Shown here piece by piece: positions 35,846 through 44,586 of a DNA stretch of 64,000 nt. Source of the DNA: Acidobacteriota bacterium (GTDB lineage: Bacteria > Acidobacteriota > Terriglobia > Acidiferrales > UBA7541). Within the stretch, counting starts at the first letter, position 1, and the number at the start of each line of letters is the position of its first letter. The notes below the pieces were generated by a model. It ran no database searches, was not told where the DNA came from, and was given only the letters and a program-made list of their open reading frames with translations. The position numbers and the translations under genes were made by a program. Location: assembly GCA_013289955.1 (NCBI GenBank), contig JABCYZ010000022.1, positions 39,732 through 103,731 of the forward strand, in the 5' to 3' direction.

Positions 35846-36850
35846 TCAGACGGCGGTGCTGGTGGCGGCGCGCGGTGCGCTGGCCTCTTCCTTTTGGCGG
35901 AAGAAGGCCGTAACGCGGTCGATGATTTCGTTGAGCGACGTTTGAGGGCGGAAGCCGGTGAGGGCCTGGAGTTTATCGACAGAGGGGACGCGGCGCATCA
36001 TGTCCTCAAAGCCCGGTTCATAGGCTTGATCGTAGGGTACAAATTCGATCGGTGAAGCGCTGTGCGTGCGCGCTTTGACCAGGCGGGCCAGGGCTTCCAT
36101 GGTGATTTCTTCCGTGTTGCCGACGTTGACGACCTCGCCGACGGAGCGCTCGGTGTCCATAAGGCGGATGAGGCCCTCGACGGTATCCCGGACGTCGCAG
36201 AAGCAGCGTGACTGTTTGCCGTTGCCGTAGACGCGGATGGGCTCATTGTCGAGCGCCTGCTTGACGAAATTGGGCAACACCATTCCGTAGCGGCCGGTCT
36301 GGCGCGGACCTACGGTGTTGAACAGGCGGACCACTATGACGGGAAGTCTTTTTTCTTTCCAGTACGAGAGAGCGAGAAATTCATCGAGAGCTTTGGAGGC
36401 GGCATAGCTCCAGCGGCCTTTGGTGGTGGGGCCGAGGACGAGGTCAGCGTCTTCGTGAAAGGGGACATTGGTGTTCTTGCCGTAGACTTCGGAAGTGGAA
36501 GCGGTGAGAACGAGTTTGCGTTTTTTGCAGGCGGCTTCGAGGATGCGCTGGGTGCCGTTGACATTGGTTTCGATGGTGCGCACGGGACTTTCGACGATAA
36601 GCTTTACGCCGACAGCGGCGGCGAGATGGACGATGACGTCGGCGTCGTCGACCAGCTCGGCGAGCAGCTGAAGATTTTCGATGTTGTCGAGGTGATATTC
36701 CATCTGGCCGGAAGTCTTGAGGTGGCGGATGTTATCCATGCTTCCGGTGGAGAGGTTGTCGAGCAAGACGACACGATCGCCGCGAGCGAGAAGCCGCTCC
36801 GACAAATGAGAACCGATGAAACCGGCGCCGCCGGTGATCAAGTAACGCAC
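35846..36850 (-). CDS. NAD-dependent sugar-nucleotide epimerase/dehydratase
   Basis: A 334-residue extended short-chain dehydrogenase. GGAGFIGSH at 7-15 binds NAD, STSEVYG and YAASK carry the catalytic Thr/Ser-Tyr-Lys set, and VRLFNTVGPRQTG matches the UDP-glucuronate decarboxylase/GalE-like group. It would modify a UDP- or dTDP-sugar for polysaccharide synthesis. GTG 36850 has AAGGAGG 5 nt upstream. It follows the tyrosine autokinase gene by 9 nt and is the last gene of the exopolysaccharide operon. UDP-glucuronate decarboxylase is the most likely activity, with UDP-glucose 4-epimerase as an alternative. The C-terminal Ala/Thr-rich tail is probably disordered. Confidence 0.8.
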   Translation of the reverse strand: MRYLITGGAGFIGSHLSERLLARGDRVVLLDNLSTGSMDNIRHLKTSGQMEYHLDNIENLQLLAELVDDADVIVHLAAAVGVKLIVESPVRTIETNVNGTQRILEAACKKRKLVLTASTSEVYGKNTNVPFHEDADLVLGPTTKGRWSYAASKALDEFLALSYWKEKRLPVIVVRLFNTVGPRQTGRYGMVLPNFVKQALDNEPIRVYGNGKQSRCFCDVRDTVEGLIRLMDTERSVGEVVNVGNTEEITMEALARLVKARTHSASPIEFVPYDQAYEPGFEDMMRRVPSVDKLQALTGFRPQTSLNEIIDRVTAFFRQKEEASAPRAATSTAV

Positions 36851-36859
36851 AGTGCCTCC

Positions 36860-39196
36860 TTATAATGCCTGATCGTCATCGCGATGGCGCGGGGAGCGTT
36901 CGGAGACGGATCCAACAATATCGTCGTGTTCCTCGGGAGATTCGGCCGCTTCTTGAGGGCCATAGCCATAGGAATAGGGATAGTACCGATAAGAATAGTA
37001 GTAGTCCGGAGCGCCGGAATCGACGGCATTCAGAACGACGCCGAGGATGTGGCACTTCACGCTGACGAGCAAATCGCGCGTGCGCGTGAAAGCCTCCTTG
37101 GGCGTTTCACCGCTCCGTACGACCAGCAGAACGCCGTCTGTCTGGACGGAGAGGATGACGGCATCGGTGGCGGCCATAATGGGAGGCGAGTCGATCACCA
37201 CAAATTTGAACTTGGTGCGCAATTCAGCGATGGCCTCGGCCAATTTGTTAGAGGACAACAAGTCGGCAGGATTCGGAGGCAGCGGGCCGGTGGGAATCGC
37301 GGCGAGATTGGGAATATCGGGGTGCGGCACGATAACAAGATCGAGGCTTGAAACACCGGCCAGGTAAGAACTCAACCCCGCGTACTTGCCGCCAGACATG
37401 TTGAGCAGCCGGCCGACACCGGGCTTGCGCAAGTCTGCGTCGACGAGCACGGTGCTGTCCCCCAGCTGGGCAAGAGTGACGGCCAGGTTTGCCGCGGCGG
37501 TGGTCTTGCCTTCGCGCGGGAGGGCGCTGGTTACGAGGATAACTTGCGGCGGGCGGCCGGGCTGGGAAAGCAGGAGGGACGTGCGCAGCGCACGGAACGC
37601 TTCCGACATCTGGGATTTCGGCAGGTGCTGGGCGACGAGCTCAATGCGTTTTTCGTGGCCATTCGCGGCAATGCCTTGCAAAAGGCGCCTGCGCGAACCG
37701 TTGCCGTTCGAACCCGCAAACTGCGGCACGACGGCCAGGGAAGGCAGGCGAGCGAGAGTCTCGATATCGTCGGGTGTCTTGACGGTGTTGTCGAGGTACT
37801 CGCGCATGAGAGCAAGACCGATGCCTCCGACAAGACCGACCAGAAAAGCCAGGACGATGTTTCTGGCTTTGGCGGGACGCGAAGGGTAGGCGGGGATCAT
37901 GGCCGGATCGACGACGCGGATATTGGAGGATTGCAAAGCCGCAGAAATTCCAACTTCCTTGAGCTTGGTCATCAACCCGTCATAGAGAGCTTTGGAAGCT
38001 TCGGCTTCGCGCTTGAGGATGTTGTATTCGACCATGCGCTCGGCCATCTCGTTCGCCGCCACCTTTTGCTCATCGAGGGCCTGGATGAGGAGGTTTTCGC
38101 GTTCCCGGGATTCGCGGTACTCGATTTCGATGCGGCTGAGGGCATTGACATTCTCCCTTTGGATGAGCTGGTCAATATCCTTCAGCTGGGCCTGGAGGCG
38201 CTGCACCTTGGGAAAATTGGGGCCGTACTGGTTCAGAGCTTCGCTGTATTCCGCGGCAGCGGCCTGCCGCCTGAGAGTAAGGCCTTGCAAGACGGGATTG
38301 TCGCGGAGCTGAGGAACGCTTGCGATATCGCCAGCCTTGGCAAACTGGAAGAGCGCTTCCTTGCGCATGCGCTCTGACTGAGCATCCGTCAATTCCTTGT
38401 TGGTATCGGCGAGGCGCTGGGTGGTGATATTGGACTTGTCGTCGAGCGTCCAGATCTGGTTTTTTCGTTCGTAGGCAATACGCTTGTCTTCCGATTGCTG
38501 AACCGTGATCTTGAGCTCCTCGAGCTCGTTGCGGAGCCAGGTGGTGGCCCGGGTAGTCTCATCGTAGTGACTGCGAATGTTCTGATCCTGGAAATTCCTA
38601 ATATGCTCGTTGACGATGTGAGCGGCGAACTGCGGGTCTGTCGACTCGAAGCTGACATCCACCAGCCGGCTGTTGGGAACGCGCCTTACACTGAGACTCC
38701 CGAGAAAGGCGCCGAGCTCCGCGGGGCGCTTCTGGTTTTCCAGGCTGCCGATCGCCACTGCTTCCGAAGGCCCGCTGGGAGAAGCAAACTCAGGCCGCGC
38801 GCCGAGGCCGCTGCTACGAATGGTTTCAAGGGCCAGAGTTTCGCTGGTCAAAATCTTCGACTGCGTCTCGATATAATTCTCGAGATCCATCTCGTAGCCG
38901 TAAGGATCCATACCCTGGAAGGGCAGGATGTTGGCATTCGAGGGGTCCATTTCGACACGGGCAGTGGCCACATAGACGGCTTGCATCCGGAAAGTGGCGA
39001 TGGTAACGATGGTGACCACAGCGAGCAGGAACGACAAAATCAGCCATTTATGTTTGCGCAGGATCAGCAGGTAGTCGTAGAGATGTGGCTCGCGCGGCGA
39101 GAGATCCCAAGCCTGAATACGCGCGGATGGCGGAATCAGCTCCACGGCGCCGTTGGAGCCGTTTTCCTTGGGAACGAGTTTGTGGTCTTCTGACAT
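36860..39196 (-). CDS. Polysaccharide copolymerase / bacterial tyrosine autokinase (Wzc-like)
   Basis: A 778-residue inner-membrane protein. Residues 40-130 form the first Wzz part with one membrane helix at about 50-70, then long periplasmic coiled coils, a second helix near 450 (ARNIVLAFLVGLVGGIGLAL) and a cytoplasmic BY-kinase at about 535-715. Walker A is SALPREGKTT at 557-566, Walker A' is VLVDADLRKPG, and Walker B is VVIDSPPIM. The C-terminal tyrosine cluster at 732-746 has nine Tyr in 15 residues, the expected autophosphorylation sites. It should control chain length and export with the SLBB protein encoded 6 nt upstream. Confidence 0.9.
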   Translation of the reverse strand: MSEDHKLVPKENGSNGAVELIPPSARIQAWDLSPREPHLYDYLLILRKHKWLILSFLLAVVTIVTIATFRMQAVYVATARVEMDPSNANILPFQGMDPYGYEMDLENYIETQSKILTSETLALETIRSSGLGARPEFASPSGPSEAVAIGSLENQKRPAELGAFLGSLSVRRVPNSRLVDVSFESTDPQFAAHIVNEHIRNFQDQNIRSHYDETTRATTWLRNELEELKITVQQSEDKRIAYERKNQIWTLDDKSNITTQRLADTNKELTDAQSERMRKEALFQFAKAGDIASVPQLRDNPVLQGLTLRRQAAAAEYSEALNQYGPNFPKVQRLQAQLKDIDQLIQRENVNALSRIEIEYRESRERENLLIQALDEQKVAANEMAERMVEYNILKREAEASKALYDGLMTKLKEVGISAALQSSNIRVVDPAMIPAYPSRPAKARNIVLAFLVGLVGGIGLALMREYLDNTVKTPDDIETLARLPSLAVVPQFAGSNGNGSRRRLLQGIAANGHEKRIELVAQHLPKSQMSEAFRALRTSLLLSQPGRPPQVILVTSALPREGKTTAAANLAVTLAQLGDSTVLVDADLRKPGVGRLLNMSGGKYAGLSSYLAGVSSLDLVIVPHPDIPNLAAIPTGPLPPNPADLLSSNKLAEAIAELRTKFKFVVIDSPPIMAATDAVILSVQTDGVLLVVRSGETPKEAFTRTRDLLVSVKCHILGVVLNAVDSGAPDYYYSYRYYPYSYGYGPQEAAESPEEHDDIVGSVSERSPRHRDDDQAL

Positions 39197-39202
39197 TTTC
39201 TT

Positions 39203-40414
39203 CTAGTGATAGGCGAGACGGTAGAGGGCCACGCCTGAGCCGAGGGCGATGCCAAACTCGACGGACCGCAAAACGGCCTGTTTGGCTCCGCTCTGCGGAA
39301 CATACAGGATGTCGCTCGGCTCGAGCTTCATATCCTCCGCCTGGCGATTCTGAATTTTCTTAAGGTTGAGCGCCACCTCATGCTGCTGTCCCTGGGCATC
39401 TTTGCGGATGATGACGGCGCGGTCTGTCTTGGCCACGTTGGTGTAGCCGCCGGCCAAGGCGAGAATCTTCAGCGTGCTCAATTGCTCGCGGTCGTTCGAG
39501 AGCACAAATCCGCCGGGCTTGGCGACCGCACCCAGGACGTAAACAATGCCGGCATGAGGAACGGTCACAACATCTCCTGCCGCGAGCAGGATGTTGTTCG
39601 CGGTATTTCCGGCTTCCATCAACTGGTACAAATTCACCGTGATGGTATCGGCGGCCGGATTCGAAGCGGGACTTGCGCCGCTCGTGGATTTTTGCTCGGT
39701 AGAGTTGGGCGCAGGCAATTCAGGAGGGTTCGCTGCTGCCGCGTTTTGGGCCGTAGATGGAGCGGCTGCCGGCGGCTTGGCCCCGGATTTCAAAGGTTGC
39801 GGGTCGAGAGGAGGGGCACCGGAGGGGCCGATCTGCGGCGGCTCCGAATCGTCGAAAGTCATGGTTGGTACGGGCCGGGTAACAATGACTTCATCTCCGG
39901 CATCGTTGGCAAGCCCGCCGGCTTCGGCAAGAACTTCAAGGAGCGTGACCTCGCGATCGGCCTGGTACACCAAAGGATGTGCTACGGCCCCCACAACGGT
40001 AATGGGCTTGCTCTTTCTTTCCTTGACGGTAACGTTTACCTCGGGATGCGAGACCAGACCATCCGCTTCGAGCACTTCGGTAATCTTTTGCTGGGCCTGG
40101 ATCTCGGTGAGGCCGGCGACATGCAGGCGCACGGGTACGAGCGGGAGGCCGATGGTGCCGGTCTGGCTGACGCGGACATCGCGGCTCAGCTCTTTCACGT
40201 CGAAGACATCGATCGAGATCAGGTCGCCGTTGCCAATCACGTAGTCATGCGGCGCTACGCGCGCGGCGGCGGAAAGCTCGCGAATGCGATCGTTGGTTTG
40301 TTGCGGCGTCTCGAGAACGGCCTGCGCGCGGGCGGGCGGCGCCAGAACCAGAAATCCGAGGAGAGTTGTCGAGACAAGACACAAAGTCCCCGCAGCCAGT
40401 CTCGCTGGTTGCAT
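39203..40414 (-). CDS. SLBB-domain polysaccharide export protein (Wza-like)
   Basis: A 403-residue secreted protein. The signal peptide is LAAGTLCLVSTTLLGFLVLAPPARAQ; a poly-export domain follows at about 45-130 (DYVIGNGDLISIDVFDVKELSRDVRVSQTGTIGLPLV). Two SLBB regions flank a Pro/Ala/Ser-rich insert at about 195-255. It should form the outer-membrane or periplasmic channel for an exopolysaccharide. ATG 40414 is chosen because the signal peptide begins there, although the frame runs open to 40672 into the neighbouring gene. No lipobox Cys is evident, unlike classical Wza. It lies directly upstream of the autokinase gene. Confidence 0.85.
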   Translation of the reverse strand: MQPARLAAGTLCLVSTTLLGFLVLAPPARAQAVLETPQQTNDRIRELSAAARVAPHDYVIGNGDLISIDVFDVKELSRDVRVSQTGTIGLPLVPVRLHVAGLTEIQAQQKITEVLEADGLVSHPEVNVTVKERKSKPITVVGAVAHPLVYQADREVTLLEVLAEAGGLANDAGDEVIVTRPVPTMTFDDSEPPQIGPSGAPPLDPQPLKSGAKPPAAAPSTAQNAAAANPPELPAPNSTEQKSTSGASPASNPAADTITVNLYQLMEAGNTANNILLAAGDVVTVPHAGIVYVLGAVAKPGGFVLSNDREQLSTLKILALAGGYTNVAKTDRAVIIRKDAQGQQHEVALNLKKIQNRQAEDMKLEPSDILYVPQSGAKQAVLRSVEFGIALGSGVALYRLAYH

Positions 40415-40472
40415 GCGTATAGATGACCCCCAATTGATTATACAGGGAGAAAGAGGAAGTCCATCAGTCATT

Positions 40473-41732
40473 TCAAGGCGATTGGCCGAAGTGTTCCGTT
40501 CTGGGAATCGGCGGAGCGGCTGGCCGAATCTCGCTGGTCGCAAGACTTGCCATGAGAAAAAACAGGAGAGCGTTAGCCGGAATATGCAGATTGAAATCGA
40601 AAAGTGCGTGAGTGAGAAAGCCGAGGCACGCGGCCAGTCCTGAGAGCTGAATGGTCGAAATGAAAGCGCCATCGGGCTGAGTCAGCCTCCGAAGCGAATC
40701 GAAGAACAGGACACCCAGAAACCATACGCAGCACAACCCGCCGGCGAGGCCCGTCTCCGCAAGGCCTTCCAGATAATCGTTGTGGGTGTGATTCACTATT
40801 TTTCCATCGTAATGCGTCTCATAAGCGGGGAAGACGGTCTCGAGGGTGCCCAGGCCAGTGCCCGTCCAGGGATGGTCGAGGAAGATTCGCCAGGTGTCCG
40901 CTCTCATGGAGGCGCGCTTCCCGCCGGTAATCTCAAGGGAGGCGAGGGAGGAGAATCGATCCACGAGCTGCTGGACACCCAACCAGGAGACCATGAGAAA
41001 GGCGAGCAAAAGGACGGCACCTCCGGAGAGCAGGTGTCGACCGACCGTTCGGCGAAGAATCAGCCACACGACCAGGACGCCGACTTCCACGGCAAAGCTG
41101 ACAAGGCCTCCGCGAGAGGCGGCGAGAAAGAGAGCGCCGATAGGCACCACGGCAAACAGACTGACAAGAAACCACCGTTCCCTGCGTACCTTGCCGAGGA
41201 CCAGAGGAACCAAAGAAACGGGAATGACGAGCTCCGCAAAACCGGCAAAATGATTGCGATTCACGTACGGACCGAAAGGAATGCCTCCATAGTGCATCTC
41301 GCGGAACCAGTAGAGCTTGCCGTTAAAAGTGAGGTGCTGCAGGATCCCGAAGATGGCGACGAGAAATCCGAAACTCATCACAAACCAGACGAAGGCGCGC
41401 CAGTCCTCGATCGTCCGGAAGGCTTGCGCAGCCAAAAAGACAAGAAGGATATCGGCGAGAAGAAGCGCGATTTCCATGCGCGTGGCGTAGGAAGAAGCGG
41501 TGCGATGAAACAACCACTGGCCGAGAGCGATCAGCAGGAGAGCGACCAGGGGCAAGAGCAAGGGGGAAATGACGATCTGGTGTTCCTCGGTGAAATACGC
41601 GCGGACGGCCCAGACGAGAAAGAGCAGGGCTGCGCCGGTCTCGAGCACGGCACGCGCCCAATCCTCGACGGCGCCGTGCGCCAGGACGCCAAAGACCACC
41701 AGCGCGCAAATCCCGATGCGTAAGAGCTTCAT
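40473..41732 (-). CDS. O-antigen ligase/polymerase-like membrane protein
   Basis: A 419-residue polytopic protein with about 11 hydrophobic segments. A large periplasmic loop holds RADTWRIFLDHPWTGTGLGTLETVFPAYE and NHTHNDYLEGLAETGLAG, the Wzy_C/O-antigen ligase signature with the conserved His in HNDYLE. It probably polymerises or ligates repeat units of the exopolysaccharide on the periplasmic face. Its ATG overlaps the stop of the upstream TPR gene by 4 nt, showing coupling. The C-terminal tail is short and Pro-rich. Wzy polymerase and WaaL ligase cannot be separated from sequence; the operon favours polymerisation. Confidence 0.82.
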   Translation of the reverse strand: MKLLRIGICALVVFGVLAHGAVEDWARAVLETGAALLFLVWAVRAYFTEEHQIVISPLLLPLVALLLIALGQWLFHRTASSYATRMEIALLLADILLVFLAAQAFRTIEDWRAFVWFVMSFGFLVAIFGILQHLTFNGKLYWFREMHYGGIPFGPYVNRNHFAGFAELVIPVSLVPLVLGKVRRERWFLVSLFAVVPIGALFLAASRGGLVSFAVEVGVLVVWLILRRTVGRHLLSGGAVLLLAFLMVSWLGVQQLVDRFSSLASLEITGGKRASMRADTWRIFLDHPWTGTGLGTLETVFPAYETHYDGKIVNHTHNDYLEGLAETGLAGGLCCVWFLGVLFFDSLRRLTQPDGAFISTIQLSGLAACLGFLTHALFDFNLHIPANALLFFLMASLATSEIRPAAPPIPRTEHFGQSP

Positions 41733-43024
41733 CGGCTGGAGCTCTCGGCGGACGCCCGGACCAGGACAACATCATCGATCCAGGCCGACCCCCGAATCTT
41801 GCTGTCAAATTGTGCGCTTGGAAGGCGGCTCACGCAGAGCTGCAGTTCATGGATATCCTTCGCCGAAGTCCACGGAAGTTCGACTTTCTTCCAAGGCAGC
41901 GTGCCTCGCACATCTTCGGTCCAGGCAACGGAATTGTTCGGATCCTCCACGGAGCGAAGGCCAAAGCGCACGCCCTGATCGGTCGACAAGGAACGCGTCT
42001 CTACCCATGCGGAAAAAAGGTAGGGAGTGGAAGGCTCTACGGGGACGAATTGGCACACATCATGGAAGGCGAGGTTCTCGAGGCCGTTAAACGTGAGGCG
42101 GAGAGAGCGGTTTCCGGAATGTTTTTCCTTCGTATCGAGGGTGAGCACCACGCCCGCGGTGAAGGGCAAGTAGCGCCAGGCGAATCCACCGCCGGTGACG
42201 TTTGTTTCAAACCCGCCATCCCACACAAGAGAGCCGGGAGGATCCGGAGGGCGCGGCAGCCGGGCAAAGGAGAGAGCCTCGTCCCAGACGCGCTGCGCCT
42301 CCGCCACCTGCCGCTTCTTAAGGAGAGCTTCGAGCAGCGGAAAAGACTCGCCGAGCGGGAGATGCGGGGGAAGGTCAGCCAGCTTCGACCAGACCATCAG
42401 GGCTTCCCCGGTTTGTCCCTGCTCTGCGAGGGCAGAAATAATGTTCAGGTAAGCATCCTCTGAGCGAGGCACGACGCGCTCCAGAACGGAGTGGATGTCG
42501 GGATCGAAGCGCATGCTGAGAGCGAAAGCGGCTGCTCCCCGCTTGGGGTCGGCTTCGAGAGCATGCTTGATCTCCGCGAATCCGGCGTCCAGCTCTCCCC
42601 GCCGCAGCAGAAAATTCCCGTAACGCCAGGAGACTTCGGGCGAAAGCGGATAAGCGCGTTTGGCCTGAACAAAGGCGTTTCGGGCGGCGGCCGCGTCACC
42701 TTCGGTTTCATACGCCATGCCGAGATCCAGCCAGGTGTCCGCGGATCGGGGATCGAGCGACAATGCCGTTTGATAGGCGCGGATGGCGCGGCGCGCGTCG
42801 GGCTCTTCGAGGTTGTACTGCCAATAGCGGCCGAGGAGATACCAATTGCTCGAGTCATCCGGTTCAAGCCTGGTGGCCCGCTGATAGCCGTCGAGCGTAT
42901 TCCGTCCGGAATCGCGGACAGCAAGGACATTGCGGATGCCGGAGTAGGAAAGGCCGGCGGCGAGGGCCATCGCGAGAAGGACAAGAAACACGCGCACCGC
43001 TGGACTTGAGAGGCGAAGAATCAT
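41729..43024 (-). CDS. Membrane-anchored TPR protein with C-terminal carbohydrate-binding-like domain
   Basis: A 431-residue protein. One N-terminal membrane helix (VFLVLLAMALAAGLSYSG) is followed by TPR repeats at about 45-235 (AIRAYQTALSLDPRSADTWLDLGMAYETEGD). A beta-sandwich at about 255-425 (WDGGFETNVTGGGFAWRYLPF, KHSGNRSLRLTFNG) resembles a carbohydrate-binding module of glycosidase type. It is the first gene of the exopolysaccharide operon and overlaps the ligase-like gene by 4 nt. It may act as a periplasmic assembly or glycan-binding factor like PelB or AlgK TPR proteins. The function is inferred from architecture and location. Confidence 0.7.
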   Translation of the reverse strand: MILRLSSPAVRVFLVLLAMALAAGLSYSGIRNVLAVRDSGRNTLDGYQRATRLEPDDSSNWYLLGRYWQYNLEEPDARRAIRAYQTALSLDPRSADTWLDLGMAYETEGDAAAARNAFVQAKRAYPLSPEVSWRYGNFLLRRGELDAGFAEIKHALEADPKRGAAAFALSMRFDPDIHSVLERVVPRSEDAYLNIISALAEQGQTGEALMVWSKLADLPPHLPLGESFPLLEALLKKRQVAEAQRVWDEALSFARLPRPPDPPGSLVWDGGFETNVTGGGFAWRYLPFTAGVVLTLDTKEKHSGNRSLRLTFNGLENLAFHDVCQFVPVEPSTPYLFSAWVETRSLSTDQGVRFGLRSVEDPNNSVAWTEDVRGTLPWKKVELPWTSAKDIHELQLCVSRLPSAQFDSKIRGSAWIDDVVLVRASAESSSR

Positions 43025-43113
43025 CCCGCGATACTGTGCATAGGGAAACTCTCAGATGCAAGATGAAAGTCTCGATCGCGGGGCGGAACGCGGCCGGCGA
43101 TTTCTTTCTGGCG

Positions 43114-44586
43114 CTACTTGCCCATGGAGGCCGAGAGAGTTTCGTCGGCGCGGCCGCGGCGGCGGACGTCGATGCCCAGCCGCTTGATCTTTTGATTCAG
43201 CGTGGAAAGAGGAATCATAAAACGTTCGGCGGCTTCTGTTTGGTTCCAGCTGGTTCGTTCGAGCATGTCGATGATAATGCGGCGCTCGATTTCGTCCATA
43301 ATTTGAAAGAGCGAAGGTTGCGGGTGGTCGGCCCCGGAACGCGAGCCGGGCTCGCCCGGCAGCGGCGGAAGAAATTCCGACAGCTGCAGGCGGACACCGC
43401 GGACGATTTCCTTGCTGCGAATGCTCTCGGGAAGCAAATCCACGTCGACGCGCTCCTGGGTGGAAAGCACGACGGCGCGCTCGACGGCGTTTTCCAGTTC
43501 TCGCACGTTGCCGGGCCAATCGTAGTCCATCAGGAGTTTCAGGGCGCCCTGTGTGAACAGGCGCATGGGCTTGCCGTTCTCGACGCAGTAGCGGTCGAGG
43601 AAATGGGCGAGCAGGGCGGGTACGTCTTCGCGGCGATCGCGCAGCGGCGGAAGCTGGAGATGGATCACATTCAGGCGGTGGTACAAATCCTCGCGAAAGC
43701 GGCCTTCACGGACCAGAGTCAGCAGCTCGACGTTCGAGGCAGCGACGATGCGGACATCGACTTTCAGCTGTTCGGTGCCGCCGAGGCGCATGAATTCGCG
43801 CTCTTGAATGACGCGAAGCAGCTTGGCCTGCGTTTCCGGGCTGATGGTGGCGATTTCGTCGAAGAAGATGGTGCCCTGATCGGCGACCTCGAAGAGCCCC
43901 TTTTTGGAAGCGACGGCGCTCGTGAACGCGCCCTTGACGTGGCCGAAGAGCTGCGATTCGAGCAAATCGACGGGAATGGAGCCGGTGTTGACCGGGACAA
44001 ACGCCTTGTCCGCGCGGGTGGAAGCGGAGTGAATGGCTTTGGCGATGAGCTCCTTGCCGGTGCCGCTTTCTCCGCTGATCAGCACGGTCGAGCGCGAGGG
44101 CGCTACCTGGGTAATCAGATCGAACAGCGTCAGCATCTTTTCGCTCTTGCCGATGATGTTCGGGAAATTGAAGCGTTGCTTCAAGGCGCGCTTGAGCTGG
44201 ACGTTTTCTTCACGGAGACGGCGGGACTCGACCGCCTGCGCCACTTGCGCGAGAAGCTCGTCGTTCGACCACGGCTTGGTGATGTAATCGAGAGCGCCGC
44301 CCTTGAAGGCAGCGCGCGCCATTTCAATCGAGCCGTAGGCGGTGATCAGGACAACGGAAAGATGCGGATCGCGTTTGCGAATTTCGCGCAGCAACTCGAG
44401 ACCGTTCCTGTCCGGCAAACTGACGTCAAGGAGAAGCAAATCGAACGGATGCTCTTCGAGTTTGGCGAGGCCGGATTCACCGGTCTCTGCGCTCGAGACC
44501 CCGTACCCTTCACTCGTGAGCAGAAGTTCAAGGCCTTCGCGAATTTCCGATTCGTCGTCAACAACCAGGATCGAACCCTTAGACAT
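43114..44586 (-). CDS. Sigma-54-dependent response regulator (NtrC family)
   Basis: A 490-residue regulator. The receiver domain at 4-120 has Asp10, Asp11 and phospho-acceptor Asp54 (LLLDVSLPD). The AAA+ domain at about 143-380 has Walker A GESGTGKE at 172-179, Walker B GTIFFDEI at 238-245 and an arginine-finger region RFREDLYHRLNV. The sigma-54 contact loop reads GAFTSA at 219-224 instead of GAFTGA. A FIS-type helix-turn-helix is at about 440-475 (ERTSWNQTEAAERFMIPLSTLNQKIKRLGI). ATG 44586 overlaps the kinase gene by 8 nt. It probably controls the nearby polysaccharide operon, but no clear -24/-12 promoter was found there. Confidence 0.9.
   Translation of the reverse strand: MSKGSILVVDDESEIREGLELLLTSEGYGVSSAETGESGLAKLEEHPFDLLLLDVSLPDRNGLELLREIRKRDPHLSVVLITAYGSIEMARAAFKGGALDYITKPWSNDELLAQVAQAVESRRLREENVQLKRALKQRFNFPNIIGKSEKMLTLFDLITQVAPSRSTVLISGESGTGKELIAKAIHSASTRADKAFVPVNTGSIPVDLLESQLFGHVKGAFTSAVASKKGLFEVADQGTIFFDEIATISPETQAKLLRVIQEREFMRLGGTEQLKVDVRIVAASNVELLTLVREGRFREDLYHRLNVIHLQLPPLRDRREDVPALLAHFLDRYCVENGKPMRLFTQGALKLLMDYDWPGNVRELENAVERAVVLSTQERVDVDLLPESIRSKEIVRGVRLQLSEFLPPLPGEPGSRSGADHPQPSLFQIMDEIERRIIIDMLERTSWNQTEAAERFMIPLSTLNQKIKRLGIDVRRRGRADETLSASMGK

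Noticed and set aside
43025..43113. A possible sigma-54 promoter upstream of the polysaccharide operon
   Set aside because: A TTGCA is present, but at the required spacing the -24 element reads GA instead of GG, so the match is too weak.
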